Assembly: GCA_016720805.1 (NCBI GenBank) | Contig: JADKJZ010000016.1 | Location: 1-64,000, forward strand | Source of the DNA: Gemmatimonadota bacterium | GTDB taxonomy: Bacteria; Gemmatimonadota; Gemmatimonadetes; Gemmatimonadales; GWC2-71-9 | Reading direction: 5' to 3' | DNA length: 64,000 nucleotides | In this document: piece after piece, positions 37,641 to 47,866 of the stretch | Numbering within the stretch: position 1 is the stretch's first letter | Layout of the letters: each line of letters starts with the position of its first letter | Position numbers and translations under genes: made by a program | Notes under the pieces: model-generated | The model's input: only the letters and a program-made list of their open reading frames with translations | Database searches by the model: none | Told to the model about the DNA's origin: nothing

Positions 37641-38897
37641 TCAGGGAATGTGGTGCTGATGGTCCGGATCGGTGGCGAGGACGCCGTAGCGACCCATGCG
37701 GTGGTGACGCATTCCCCACCCGACGACCACACCGATTGAAAGCTGCCGCACGGAGGTCCCGCCATACAGGCGGACGGGGTCGAAGATGCCGGCGTCGAGC
37801 TTTTCCACGTCGCCGAACGTCGCCTCGATGAATGGCGTCGCCCGGAACGGGAGCGCGGGGTCGCGGAGTTCGCGCGCCACGCGGACCGTGTGCAGCGTCC
37901 AGCGTCCGATGCCGAGAATGCTGTTCTCAAGATGCGGTCGGAGCGACCGGAACGGATCGAGGAGGCGCTCCTCCTCCGGCCGATCCGTCGCCTCGAAGCG
38001 ATACCCTGCTGACCAGGGACCACGGCGGATGCTCCCCTCGGCCAGCACTGACAGGAAGACGAAGGTCCCCTCCAGTTCGCTGGTACGAGCCCACTCGGCC
38101 ATCAGGTAGCGCGTGCCCCAGCTCGGGGCATCCTGCCACCGCAGCGAAGCCGACGCCTTCTCGGCCCGACCGCCAGCTGCAGGCCGATGCTCCGGGGAAA
38201 GTATCGACGCCACCGATCCCTGGAGTTCGAGTCCCGTCAGGGGGCGCACCGTGACCCGCAGCGCTCGTGAATCGCCGAAGCGCCACTGCCCGTCAGGGAG
38301 TCGCAACAGCGGCCACTGTGACGGATGCTCAGGCTCATCGCCGTTGAAGAGCGCCCCCTCGACCGTCACCGGGCCATGATCGACCTGGCCGATGACGACG
38401 GCGCGCTCGAGTACCTGTGACAGGTGGTGGTTCACCGGGTAGCGGAGGAACGGCCGCACCATCGGATCGTCGGTGCCGAACGGGACGAAGCCCTTCCCCG
38501 CCACCAACCCGAGCCGGGTGCCGCGCCGTGCCGTCCCCAGCAGGTCTGGCGTCCCGAGGAGCAGTTCATGGACCGTGGTGTGCGGATGTCGCCGGTCGAC
38601 GAAGCCCTCACCCCAACCGCCAGGGGTCAACTCGCCGCCCGGGATGGTGATGCTCTCGAAGTTCAGGGTGAGTGTCCCCTGCAGCCGTCCGCCGGCGGCG
38701 CTGAGCAGCGCCATCGCCACCGGCTGGACCAGGCGCACCTCGGTGAGCGAGCCGCCACTGGGAATGGGGTCGACCGACGTCGCCACGCCGACCCCTTGGG
38801 CCATCGGCGTAAGCCGGACGCTCGACTGGGCGGAGAGCGCGTTTGCGCCCCCGCCCAGTGCGGTCACCACGACCAGCGCCAGCCTGCGCCAGCTCAC
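37641..38897 (-). CDS. Predicted outer-membrane beta-barrel protein
   Basis: 418 aa starting with a signal peptide ending ANALSAQ. The mature part alternates polar and hydrophobic residues in about a dozen strand-like segments (for example LQGTLTLNFESITI, TRYLMAEWARTSE, WSAGYRFEATD) with aromatic girdle residues. No family is recognised. The GTG start at 38897 overlaps the sdhB stop. It is followed by a lipoprotein and a secreted peptidase, suggesting a surface function. A porin-like role is inference. A His-rich stretch is at the C-terminus (DPDHQHHIP). Confidence 0.6.
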   Translation of the reverse strand: MSWRRLALVVVTALGGGANALSAQSSVRLTPMAQGVGVATSVDPIPSGGSLTEVRLVQPVAMALLSAAGGRLQGTLTLNFESITIPGGELTPGGWGEGFVDRRHPHTTVHELLLGTPDLLGTARRGTRLGLVAGKGFVPFGTDDPMVRPFLRYPVNHHLSQVLERAVVIGQVDHGPVTVEGALFNGDEPEHPSQWPLLRLPDGQWRFGDSRALRVTVRPLTGLELQGSVASILSPEHRPAAGGRAEKASASLRWQDAPSWGTRYLMAEWARTSELEGTFVFLSVLAEGSIRRGPWSAGYRFEATDRPEEERLLDPFRSLRPHLENSILGIGRWTLHTVRVARELRDPALPFRATPFIEATFGDVEKLDAGIFDPVRLYGGTSVRQLSIGVVVGWGMRHHRMGRYGVLATDPDHQHHIP

Positions 38898-39667
38898 ATC
38901 ACGCCTGAGGCTGCGTGCGCTCCGGCCCGCTCACCAAGGGAGGCGCGCAGGTATTCGCGATTGAGGAAGGCGATGTTCTCGATCGAGATCTCCTTCGGGC
39001 AGGCGGCTTCGCACTCGCCGAAGTTGGTGCAGCCCCCGAAGCCCTCCTCGTCCATCGCGTTCACCATTGCCAGCACCCGACGCTCGCGCTCCGGCTGGCC
39101 CTGCGGCAGCAGTCCGAGGTGAGTCACCTTCGCCGAGGTGAAGAGCATCGCCGAGGCATTGGGGCAGGCCGCGACGCAGGCACCGCAGCCGATGCAGGCG
39201 GCAGCATCCATCGCGCGGTCGGAGTCCTCCTTCGCGATCGGGATCGCATTGCCGTCGGGCGGCGCGCCGGTCGGCACCGAGACGAAGCCGCCAGCCTGGA
39301 TGATCCGATCGAACGGCGAGCGATCGACGACGAGGTCGCGCAGCACCGGGAAGGCCTTGGCGCGCCACGGCTCGATCGCGATCACGTCGCCGTCCTTGAA
39401 GCTCCGCATGTGGAGCTGGCAGGTGGTGACGCCACGCTTCGGACCATGCGGCGCCCCGTTGATCACCAGCGAGCACATGCCGCAGATCCCCTCGCGACAA
39501 TCATGGTCGAACGCGATCGGCTCCTCGCCGCGGCCCTGCAACTCCTCGTTGACGACGTCGAGCATCTCGAGGAATGACATGTGCTCGTTGGCCGTTGCCG
39601 CGTAGGTCTTGAAGGCCCCGGTCGCCCCGGGGCCGGCCTGGCGCCATACCTTGAGGGTCAGCTTCAT
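38894..39667 (-). CDS. sdhB: Succinate dehydrogenase/fumarate reductase iron-sulfur subunit
   Basis: Electron-transfer subunit of complex II, 257 aa. The [2Fe-2S] ligands lie in DHDCREGICGMCSLV and TTCQ, and the [4Fe-4S] and [3Fe-4S] ligands in CIGCGACVAACP and CTNFGECEAACP. The sequence style (HGPKRGVTTCQLHM) matches the Bacteroidetes/epsilon-type enzymes. ATG at 39667, five bases after sdhA. Confidence 0.95.
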   Translation of the reverse strand: MKLTLKVWRQAGPGATGAFKTYAATANEHMSFLEMLDVVNEELQGRGEEPIAFDHDCREGICGMCSLVINGAPHGPKRGVTTCQLHMRSFKDGDVIAIEPWRAKAFPVLRDLVVDRSPFDRIIQAGGFVSVPTGAPPDGNAIPIAKEDSDRAMDAAACIGCGACVAACPNASAMLFTSAKVTHLGLLPQGQPERERRVLAMVNAMDEEGFGGCTNFGECEAACPKEISIENIAFLNREYLRASLGERAGAHAASGVM

Positions 39668-39672
39668 GTCGC

Positions 39673-41586
<1,914 letters not shown>

Positions 41587-41605
41587 GACTGTGCTACCCC
41601 GGTTG

Positions 41606-42262
41606 TCAGCGCAGGAGCCCGAAGAGGGCGGCAAGCGGAATGGAGAGGAAGCCGCCGGCCACCAGCAGCGTGAGCCCGACCGCGATCGTGGTGCGGGTCC
41701 GATTCCAGGCCGGGTGATTGAGCCCGAGGGTCTGGAAGACCGACCAGATACCATGCCAGAAGTGGGCGCCGATGGCGACCATCGTCACGGCATAGAACGC
41801 CGCCGTCCATTGCACCTGCATGCCGCGGATCAGATTCCGCCCGACCTGGCCGGGATAGAAATCCGGATGCAGTGTCCCGGTGGTGAAATGGAGGATGTGA
41901 AAGACGATGAAGACCAGGATCAGGACCCCGCCCCAGCGCATCGTCCGGGCGGCATAGGTCGACACCTGCCGTTCCGACTGGCTGTAGGCCTGCGGCCGGG
42001 CCCGTCGCGCCATCTGGGTCAGCTGGTAGGCGGCGAGGATGTGGATGCCGACCATAGCGAGGAGTCCGGCACGCGCCACCCAGAGCAGTGCCCCGAAGGA
42101 GCGCAGCCACTCGGCGTAGTGGTCCAGCTTCGCCGGGTCGACGAAGATCAGGACATTCGACGCCATGTGGGACACCAGAAATCCCACCAGCACCAGCCCG
42201 CTCACCGCCATGGCGACCTTCTTGCCGATCGCCGTCTGCCAGAGTGCCTCGAGTCGATTCAT
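41606..42262 (-). CDS. sdhC: Succinate dehydrogenase cytochrome b subunit (single-anchor type)
   Basis: 218-aa membrane anchor with five TM helices. It matches the type B anchor of Bacillus or Bacteroidetes, in which one subunit carries two hemes, so no sdhD is expected and none is present. Candidate axial His residues are in LVSHMASN, GIHILAAYQL, FHILHFTTG and GAHFWHG. ATG at 42262. It begins the sdhCAB unit, eight bases downstream of mdh. Confidence 0.92.
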   Translation of the reverse strand: MNRLEALWQTAIGKKVAMAVSGLVLVGFLVSHMASNVLIFVDPAKLDHYAEWLRSFGALLWVARAGLLAMVGIHILAAYQLTQMARRARPQAYSQSERQVSTYAARTMRWGGVLILVFIVFHILHFTTGTLHPDFYPGQVGRNLIRGMQVQWTAAFYAVTMVAIGAHFWHGIWSVFQTLGLNHPAWNRTRTTIAVGLTLLVAGGFLSIPLAALFGLLR

Positions 42263-42269
42263 CCGGCGC

Positions 42270-43193
42270 TCAGACGATCGCCTGGATCGACCGCACCGAT
42301 TCGGCCGAGGCATGCAGCGCCGTCCGCTCGTCGTCGGTCAGCGTGATCGCGATGATCCGCTCAAGCCCGCCGCGACCGAGGACGCACGGCACGCCGCAGT
42401 AGACGTCGGTGAGGCCGAATTCGCCCTGCAGCCACGCCGAGCATGGCAGGACCCGCTTCTTGTCGAGGACGATCGCCTCGACCATCTGGACTGCCGCCGC
42501 ACTCGGCGCATAGTAGGCCGAGCCGGTCTTCAGGTGCGCCACGATTTCTGCTCCACCGTTCCGCGCGCGCAGGACGATGGGGTCGAGGACCTCGGGCGTG
42601 AGCAACTGGGTGACCGGGATCCCGGAGACGGTCGTGTACGACACGAGCGGCACCATGGTGTCGCCGTGGCCGCCGAGGACCATCGCCTGGATGTCCTCGA
42701 CCGACACGCCCATCGCCTCGGAGAGGAACATCCGGTAACGCGCCGTGTCGAGGACGCCGGCCATGCCGATCACCCGCTCGCGCGGGAAGCCGGTCGCCTG
42801 GCGCATCACGTAGCACATCGCGTCGAGGGGATTGGAGACGACGATCACGATCGCGTTGGGTGCGACCTGCTTGATCTGTTCGCCGACGGAGCGGACGATG
42901 CCGGCATTGGTCTTGACGAGGTCGTCGCGGCTCATGCCCGGCTTGCGGGCGATGCCGGCGGTGACGACGAAGAGTTCGGAGCCGGCGGCGAGGGTGTAGT
43001 CGTTGGCGCCGACGACCCGCGCATCAAAGCCCTCGACCGGGCCCGATTGCCACTGGTCGAGGGCCTTGCCCTGCGGGATCCCCTCCGCCACGTCCACCAT
43101 CACCACCGTCCGCGCGAGATGCTTCTCGGCGATTCGCTGCGCTGCAGTGGCGCCGACGTTGCCGGCACCGACCACCGTGATCTTCTCGAACAT
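42270..43193 (-). CDS. mdh: Malate dehydrogenase
   Basis: NAD-dependent oxidation of malate to oxaloacetate. 307 aa of the LDH-like MDH type: nucleotide motif GAGNVGATAAQ, catalytic GGHGDTMVPL (His), and the arginine-bearing RKPGMSRDDLV mobile loop whose Arg pattern favours malate over lactate. The ATG at 43193 is chosen because the larger frame upstream is a shadow of the neighbouring gene. It precedes sdhCAB, so the two TCA enzymes are likely co-transcribed. Confidence 0.95.
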   Translation of the reverse strand: MFEKITVVGAGNVGATAAQRIAEKHLARTVVMVDVAEGIPQGKALDQWQSGPVEGFDARVVGANDYTLAAGSELFVVTAGIARKPGMSRDDLVKTNAGIVRSVGEQIKQVAPNAIVIVVSNPLDAMCYVMRQATGFPRERVIGMAGVLDTARYRMFLSEAMGVSVEDIQAMVLGGHGDTMVPLVSYTTVSGIPVTQLLTPEVLDPIVLRARNGGAEIVAHLKTGSAYYAPSAAAVQMVEAIVLDKKRVLPCSAWLQGEFGLTDVYCGVPCVLGRGGLERIIAITLTDDERTALHASAESVRSIQAIV

Positions 43194-43306
43194 GGGCCTT
43201 CCCGACCAGAGTGTCCTGACCGCGGCGCGGACGTCGTATCCGCTCGGCTGGTCAGCCTCGGAAACGTAATCGGCCGGGACACTCCCCCCCAACCGGGGGT
43301 GGTCGG

Positions 43307-43822
43307 CTAGCGCCGCCTGGCGCGACTGCGCGGCCGCTCGGTCGGCGGTGCGGCCACACTGGCGGCCGTCCCGTCGCCGATCCGCTTCGAGGCAAAGGCG
43401 AGGAGCGCCTTCGTGGCACCGGCCAGGTCGCCGGGCACCTTCCCCGCCAGTCGCGGCAACCGGTAGATCCGTTCCGGGTACTTCTCGCGGATCTTCTCCG
43501 GCAACGCGAGGCCGGCGTCGCCGAGCACCAGCACGCTGTTGGCCCGGAAGGGCGCTTCGGCCGCGTCGCGCTCGGCATCGGCCGAGAAGTAGAGGCAGCG
43601 TTCCCGGCTCATGGCATCGCGGAAGGCCCGCCACCCGGGATGAAGCCACCAGTCGAGCGCCTCCCAGTCCTTCGGGCCGGCGGCGCGGAACTCCGCGGCG
43701 TCGGCGGCGAATGTCAGTGGCCCGATCAGGTGGAGGGAGGCGTCGGCGGCACCGCACTCGCGCGCCACCGCGCCGGTGACTTCCGCGGGGACGGCTTCGA
43801 GCAGGGCAATGTGGAGCGGCAT
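43307..43822 (-). CDS. TrmL-like SPOUT RNA methyltransferase homolog, degenerate motifs
   Basis: 171 aa. The start MPLHIALLEA, the LHLIGPLTF segment and the WEALDWWLHPGW pattern match TrmL-type tRNA (Nm34) methyltransferases. However, the TrmL NTGNIIR motif is here EVTGAVAREC, and the trefoil-knot GSEdrGLP loop is GDAGLALP. These changes affect positions needed for S-adenosylmethionine and RNA binding, so activity is doubtful. It has a basic C-terminal tail (RPRSRARRR). The ATG at 43822 is chosen over an upstream one. It sits between mdh and a secreted peptidase with no obvious functional link. Confidence 0.65.
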   Translation of the reverse strand: MPLHIALLEAVPAEVTGAVARECGAADASLHLIGPLTFAADAAEFRAAGPKDWEALDWWLHPGWRAFRDAMSRERCLYFSADAERDAAEAPFRANSVLVLGDAGLALPEKIREKYPERIYRLPRLAGKVPGDLAGATKALLAFASKRIGDGTAASVAAPPTERPRSRARRR

Positions 43823-43875
43823 GCTGGGCCCGGGCTGCGGGAAATGAAGGGTGGAACTGCTGAAGAGAACGCGAA

Positions 43876-43912
43876 ACCCGGCCGTCCCGCAACCATCGCG
43901 CGACGACCGGGT
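43876..43912 (-). terminator. Terminator-like hairpin after the M28 peptidase gene
   Basis: On the minus strand ACCCGGTCGTC pairs with GACGGCCGGGT (one G-T pair, about 15-base loop) and is followed by TTCGCGTTCTCTT. It lies between the peptidase stop at 43937 and the TrmL-like gene. Confidence 0.5.
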
Positions 43913-43936
43913 GTCGAGTGGCCCAGCCTCAGGCAC

Positions 43937-45644
43937 CTACTGCTGGCAGCGCGCCTTGGGGTTGAACGGCCCTTCCTTGTCGAGCTTCACGCGATGATCG
44001 AGGTTCGCCGCGCGGAGGACCAGGTCGAAGCTGAGCTTCGCCACATCGGTCATGTGGCCGTAGTTGATGTACTGCGGTTCATCGGTCACCTGGTGGTAAT
44101 CCGAGTGGCCGCCGGTCGTGAAGAAGACGACCGGGATGCCGTACTTGGCGTAGCTCCAGTGGTCGCTGCGGCAGTAGATGTTCTGCGGGTGGCCGTCCGC
44201 ATCGATCTCGTAGTCGAAGGTGAAGCCATGCTTCCCTTCCTTGTTCACCGTCTCGACGAGGTCACCGTACTCCTTCGAGAGCCGGCGCGAGCCGACCAGC
44301 TGCAGGTAGCCCGGCGCCGCCGTAGATCAGGCCGCCGGCCTTCGTGCTGCCCGTGACGTCCGAGGCGAAGCCGCGACCGACCATGTCCATGTTGACCGCC
44401 GCGACGATCGAATCGCGCGGAACGGTCGGATGGTCGACGAAGTACCCCGACCCGATCATCCCCGACTCTTCGCCGGTCTGCCAGATGAAGATCACCGAGC
44501 GCTTCGGCTTGATGGTCCCCTTGGCGAACGCCTCGGCCACCTCGAGCACCGTGACGCTGCCCGAGCCGTCATCGTCGGCGCCGTTGTAGATCGAGTCGGC
44601 GCGCGACTCTGTCCGGATCCGGCGTGCAGCGGCGATCTTGCCGTTCACCATCGCCCACTTCACCGGATCCTTCAGCGCATCCGGCGAGGGACGGCTGTCC
44701 GCGCCCTGAATCAGGAAGACCTCGGCGAAGGCCTTGAGCGAGTCGTGGTCGGCCGGACGGTTGTTGTACCCGACGTGGTCATTGTGCGCTCCGATGAGCA
44801 CGTACTGCGACTTGAGCTTCGGATCGGTGCCCGGCAGAATCGCCACGACGTTGCGGGTCGGGACCGGCGCAGCCGTGAAGTTGATGTTCGCCGCCAGGAC
44901 ACCACCCTCGGCGCCCTTGGTCACCTGCTCGATCGGCTTGCCGAACAGCAGTTCGGCGACGCGCGGCGTGATGGTCAGCTGGAGCGGAGACGTCTCGGCC
45001 ACCGGAGCACCAACCAACGTGTTCGGCGTCGCGGTCACCGTCGCGTTGACGCGAGCCGGCGGCAACATCGCCGGGCCCACCAGCACCAACGCGGCGGCAC
45101 CGGAGTAGAGCGCCGGCGAGATCGGCCCGCGACCCGCGGCACCGCTCGCGAGTGGGGTGGTGACCACGACGACCTTCCCCTTGATCTGCTCGGGCATGAC
45201 CGAGTCCCCGCGCATGCCGCCATAGATCGCGGTACCCGACCGATTGCCGATCTGGGTCCCGGTGAAGTCCTTGCCGATCACCAACGCCGTCCCGCCGGCC
45301 GAGGCAGTGCTGGCCGGATCGATCGAGCGGCCGTACGTCGTCAGGTTCTGGAAGAAGGTGCCGTTGTCGCCGCCCGGGCGAAGGCCGAGCCGGCGGACCT
45401 CACGCTCGATGTAGGAGGTCGCGCGGATGTTGTCCTCGGTGCCGAAACGGCGGCCCATCATCGAGTCGTCGGCGTAGATGTAGAGCCGTGTCATCAGGTC
45501 GCCGGCGGTGATCGCCGCGGTCGTCATCGGACCCTTGTACTTGAGCGGGAGCGCCTGCTGGGCTGAGGCAGGGGTGGCGGCGAGGGCGACGAGCGCCGTC
45601 AACAGCAACGCCTGGCTGGAACGGGAGGGAATCGACAAGAGCAT
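43937..45644 (-). CDS. Secreted M28 family peptidase (one apparent frameshift)
   Basis: Assembled length about 569 aa. It has a signal peptide (LLLTALVALAATPASAQ), a PA-like domain, then the M28 zinc domain: GAHNDHVGYNNR, DGSGSVTVLEVAEA and QTGEESGMIGSGYF (catalytic and ligand Glu), NMDMVG, and the C-terminal His of TGGHSDYHQVTDE. An extra C in the CCC run at 44310-44312 shifts the frame; removing it joins GGLIYGGAG to YLQLVGSRRLSKEYG and the peptidase continues to 43937. It resembles leucine/arginine aminopeptidases of the M28 clan. ATG at 45644 chosen for the signal peptide. Confidence 0.82.
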
Positions 45645-45731
45645 CACCACGAGTGAAGGGGAACCAGAGACGCGCCACCACCCGGCGGCGCCAACAACGA
45701 GAGCACTACGCATCACCACGCCAGAAGTTGC

Positions 45732-46763
45732 TCAGCCGCCTCGGACGTGCATTTCCTTGCGCGGATCGGCCCGGAGACCTTCCAGCGGCACCAGAATGCC
45801 TCGGTCCTTGACCGCCGTTCGTTCCTCGGCCCCGCGGTCCCGACGTGCTGCCCAGGCCGCCCGGACGATGTCGCGAATCGCGACGTCGTCGCGCCCGTCC
45901 CGCAGCGGGGCGCGCAAATCGATTCCGCTTGCCGCGTAGAGGCACCGATAGAGCGTCCCGTCGGCTGTCAGCCGTGCCCGATCACAATCCCGACAGAAGG
46001 GTGCCGTCGTCGAGGAGATGACCCCCACCACCGTGCCGTCGGCGAAGCGGAATCGCTCCGCGGGCGCCCGGGGATCGTCGTGTCGCGGCTCGGCGATCAC
46101 GGCCCCGAAGGCCTCGGCCAATCGCGTCAGGATTTCCTCGCGGGCGACCACCTGCGCCGAGTCCCAGTCGGTCGCGCCGCCGACATCCATGTACTCGATG
46201 AAGCGCGGCTCCAGGCCAGCGCGCGTCGCGAAGCGCGCCAAGTCGACGAGCTCGTCCTCGTTGAAGCCACGCACCACCACCGTGTTGAGCTTGATGCCCG
46301 AGAATCCTGCGCGGAGTGCGGCGGAGATCCCTTCGAGGGCATCGCCGTGATGCGTGCTCTTGGCGAATGCCGCCATCCGATCGGCGCGCAAGGTGTCAAG
46401 GGAGATGGTCACGCGATGCAGCCCCGCGGCCTTCAGCGCCTCCGCCTGCTGGGCCAGCAGCAGGCCGTTGGTCGTGAGGGCCACCTCCCTGATGCCAGGC
46501 ACCCCCACCAGCGTCGCGACGAGTTGGGGCAGGTCGCGCCGGAGCAGCGGCTCGCCACCGGTGAGTCGCAGCTTGGATACGCCGAGTGACGCGAAGGCCG
46601 TTGCGAGCCTGGTGATCTCCTCGAAGGTCAGGAGCGACGCCCGCGGCAACCAGGTGTACTCCTCCTCGGGCATGCAGTAGCGGCACCGCAGGTTGCAGCG
46701 ATCGGTCACCGAGATCCGCAGCGATCCGAGCGGGCGGCCGAATTGGTCCAGCACGCCACTCAT
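45732..46763 (-). CDS. moaA: GTP 3',8-cyclase (molybdenum cofactor step 1)
   Basis: Radical-SAM enzyme that turns GTP into 3',8-cyclo-GTP on the way to cPMP. 343 aa with N-terminal CNLRCRYC cluster, the GGEPLLRRDLP segment, a second C-terminal cluster (CRDCDRARL and CLYA), and the conserved terminal Gly-Gly (HVRGG). ATG at 46763 overlaps the moaE stop. MoaC is not in the window. Confidence 0.95.
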   Translation of the reverse strand: MSGVLDQFGRPLGSLRISVTDRCNLRCRYCMPEEEYTWLPRASLLTFEEITRLATAFASLGVSKLRLTGGEPLLRRDLPQLVATLVGVPGIREVALTTNGLLLAQQAEALKAAGLHRVTISLDTLRADRMAAFAKSTHHGDALEGISAALRAGFSGIKLNTVVVRGFNEDELVDLARFATRAGLEPRFIEYMDVGGATDWDSAQVVAREEILTRLAEAFGAVIAEPRHDDPRAPAERFRFADGTVVGVISSTTAPFCRDCDRARLTADGTLYRCLYAASGIDLRAPLRDGRDDVAIRDIVRAAWAARRDRGAEERTAVKDRGILVPLEGLRADPRKEMHVRGG

Positions 46764-47200
46764 GGGGTCTCTCCGGTCGGCATCGTTCCCGCGGGGGCGG
46801 TCGGGTCGACCCATGCCTCGCTGCCGTCGAGATAGCGCTCCCGCTTCCAGATGGGCACCTGCGCCTTGACGGCCTCGATGACCCACCGGCAGGCCTCGAA
46901 GGCCGCCTCGCGGTGCGCAGAGGCAGCCACGACGATCACGGCGGCCTCGCCGACGGTCAGTCCCCCCAGGCGGTGCGCCAAGGCCAGGCGGACCTTCCAG
47001 CGCCCCTCGGCCTCGGCGACGATCCTCGCGCACTGCCCCTCGGCCATCGCCCCGTAGGCGCTGTACTCCAGCCCCAGGACCCCCCGACCGGCGTGATGGT
47101 CGCGGACCAGGCCGACGAAGGTCGCCAGCGCGCCGCGGTCGGGAGAAGCGACCGAGGCCACCAGGGCCGCGAGATCGAGGGGATCATGTTGCAGGTGCAC
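46760..47200 (-). CDS. moaE: Molybdopterin synthase catalytic subunit
   Basis: Large subunit of MPT synthase, which inserts dithiolene sulfur into cPMP. 146 aa. The family core is ATFVGLVRDH, LEYSAYGAMAE, HRLGGLTVGEAAVIV and the active-site KAQVPIWKRERY. The start appears to be GTG at 47200, three bases after moaD; no ATG gives the family N-terminus. It partners with MoaD, encoded immediately upstream. Confidence 0.93.
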   Translation of the reverse strand: MHLQHDPLDLAALVASVASPDRGALATFVGLVRDHHAGRGVLGLEYSAYGAMAEGQCARIVAEAEGRWKVRLALAHRLGGLTVGEAAVIVVAASAHREAAFEACRWVIEAVKAQVPIWKRERYLDGSEAWVDPTAPAGTMPTGETP

Positions 47201-47203
47201 GGG

Positions 47204-47449
47204 TTAGCCTCCCGCGAGCGGCGGGAGCAGGGCCAGTTCGGCGTCGGCGGGGAGGCGATCGCCGGGGGCGGCCTGCGCCTGGGCGACGGCGACGAACGGC
47301 TGGGGAGGAAGCGACGCGCCCCCCGGCAAAGCGCGGAGGGCAGCAATCAGATCGGCAACGGTGGCACCATCGGGAAGCTCCACCGACACCGACTCAGCGC
47401 CGAACAGTTCGGCGTACCGCGCGAACAACAACACCGACCGATGCGTCAC
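47204..47449 (-). CDS. moaD: Molybdopterin synthase sulfur-carrier subunit
   Basis: 81-aa ubiquitin-like sulfur carrier. The C-terminus ends in LPPLAGG, the Gly-Gly tail that is thiocarboxylated and inserted into MoaE. It overlaps the HU gene by four bases. Identity follows from the tail, the length and the adjoining moaE. Confidence 0.92.
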   Translation of the reverse strand: MTHRSVLLFARYAELFGAESVSVELPDGATVADLIAALRALPGGASLPPQPFVAVAQAQAAPGDRLPADAELALLPPLAGG

Positions 47450-47781
47450 TCGTCGTCGTCCATCTCCGACCCGTCGTCGATGTATTCCTCGTGTGCCACG
47501 AGTGCCCGCAACTCCTTGCTGGGCTTGAACACCGGCACGGGACGCGCGGCCACTTCCACCGGATCACCGGTGCGCGGATTGCGCGCCATGCGCGTCTTGC
47601 GACGTCGGATCTTGAAGGTCCCGAAGCCGCGGACTTCGATGTTGTGTTGGTCGCGCATCGCCAACTTCACGGCATCCAGGAAGGCGTCCACCACGCGGGC
47701 GCAATCCTTCTTGGAGATCATCGGCCCGGACGTCCGGGCGATGGCGGCAGTGACTTGTTCGACGAGATCGGCTTTGGTCAT
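47446..47781 (-). CDS. HU/IHF-family nucleoid DNA-binding protein with acidic tail
   Basis: 111 aa. The fold is clear: MTKADLVEQVTAAIA start, dimer helices, and the beta-arm region GFGTFKIRRRKTRMARNP with the intercalating Pro position. It is longer than typical HU (about 90) because of a C-terminal acidic tail (IDDGSEMDDDE). The ATG at 47781 is preferred to one seven codons upstream. It has its own promoter and is the first gene of an operon with moaD, moaE and moaA. Confidence 0.93.
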   Translation of the reverse strand: MTKADLVEQVTAAIARTSGPMISKKDCARVVDAFLDAVKLAMRDQHNIEVRGFGTFKIRRRKTRMARNPRTGDPVEVAARPVPVFKPSKELRALVAHEEYIDDGSEMDDDE

Positions 47782-47836
47782 CTGAGCCCCTCGGGGAGAC
47801 ACCGTGAGGGCCGTCCACAGGCCCCCTTCGGGCCGA

Positions 47837-47866
47837 TATGTACGACCCTTAAGCGTTGTCTGTCAA
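47837..47866 (-). promoter_or_regulatory. Sigma-70-type promoter of the HU-moaDEA operon
   Basis: On the minus strand a perfect TTGACA (47861-47866) and TACATA (47837-47842) are 18 bases apart, about 56 bases before the HU ATG. The -35 overlaps the end of carA. It is the clearest consensus -35 box in the window. Confidence 0.65.

Noticed and set aside
43194..43306. GAGTGTCC/GGACACTC inverted pair upstream of mdh considered as a riboswitch or operator
   Set aside because: Eight-base arms about 60 bases apart with no conserved aptamer features; expected by chance in such GC-rich sequence.
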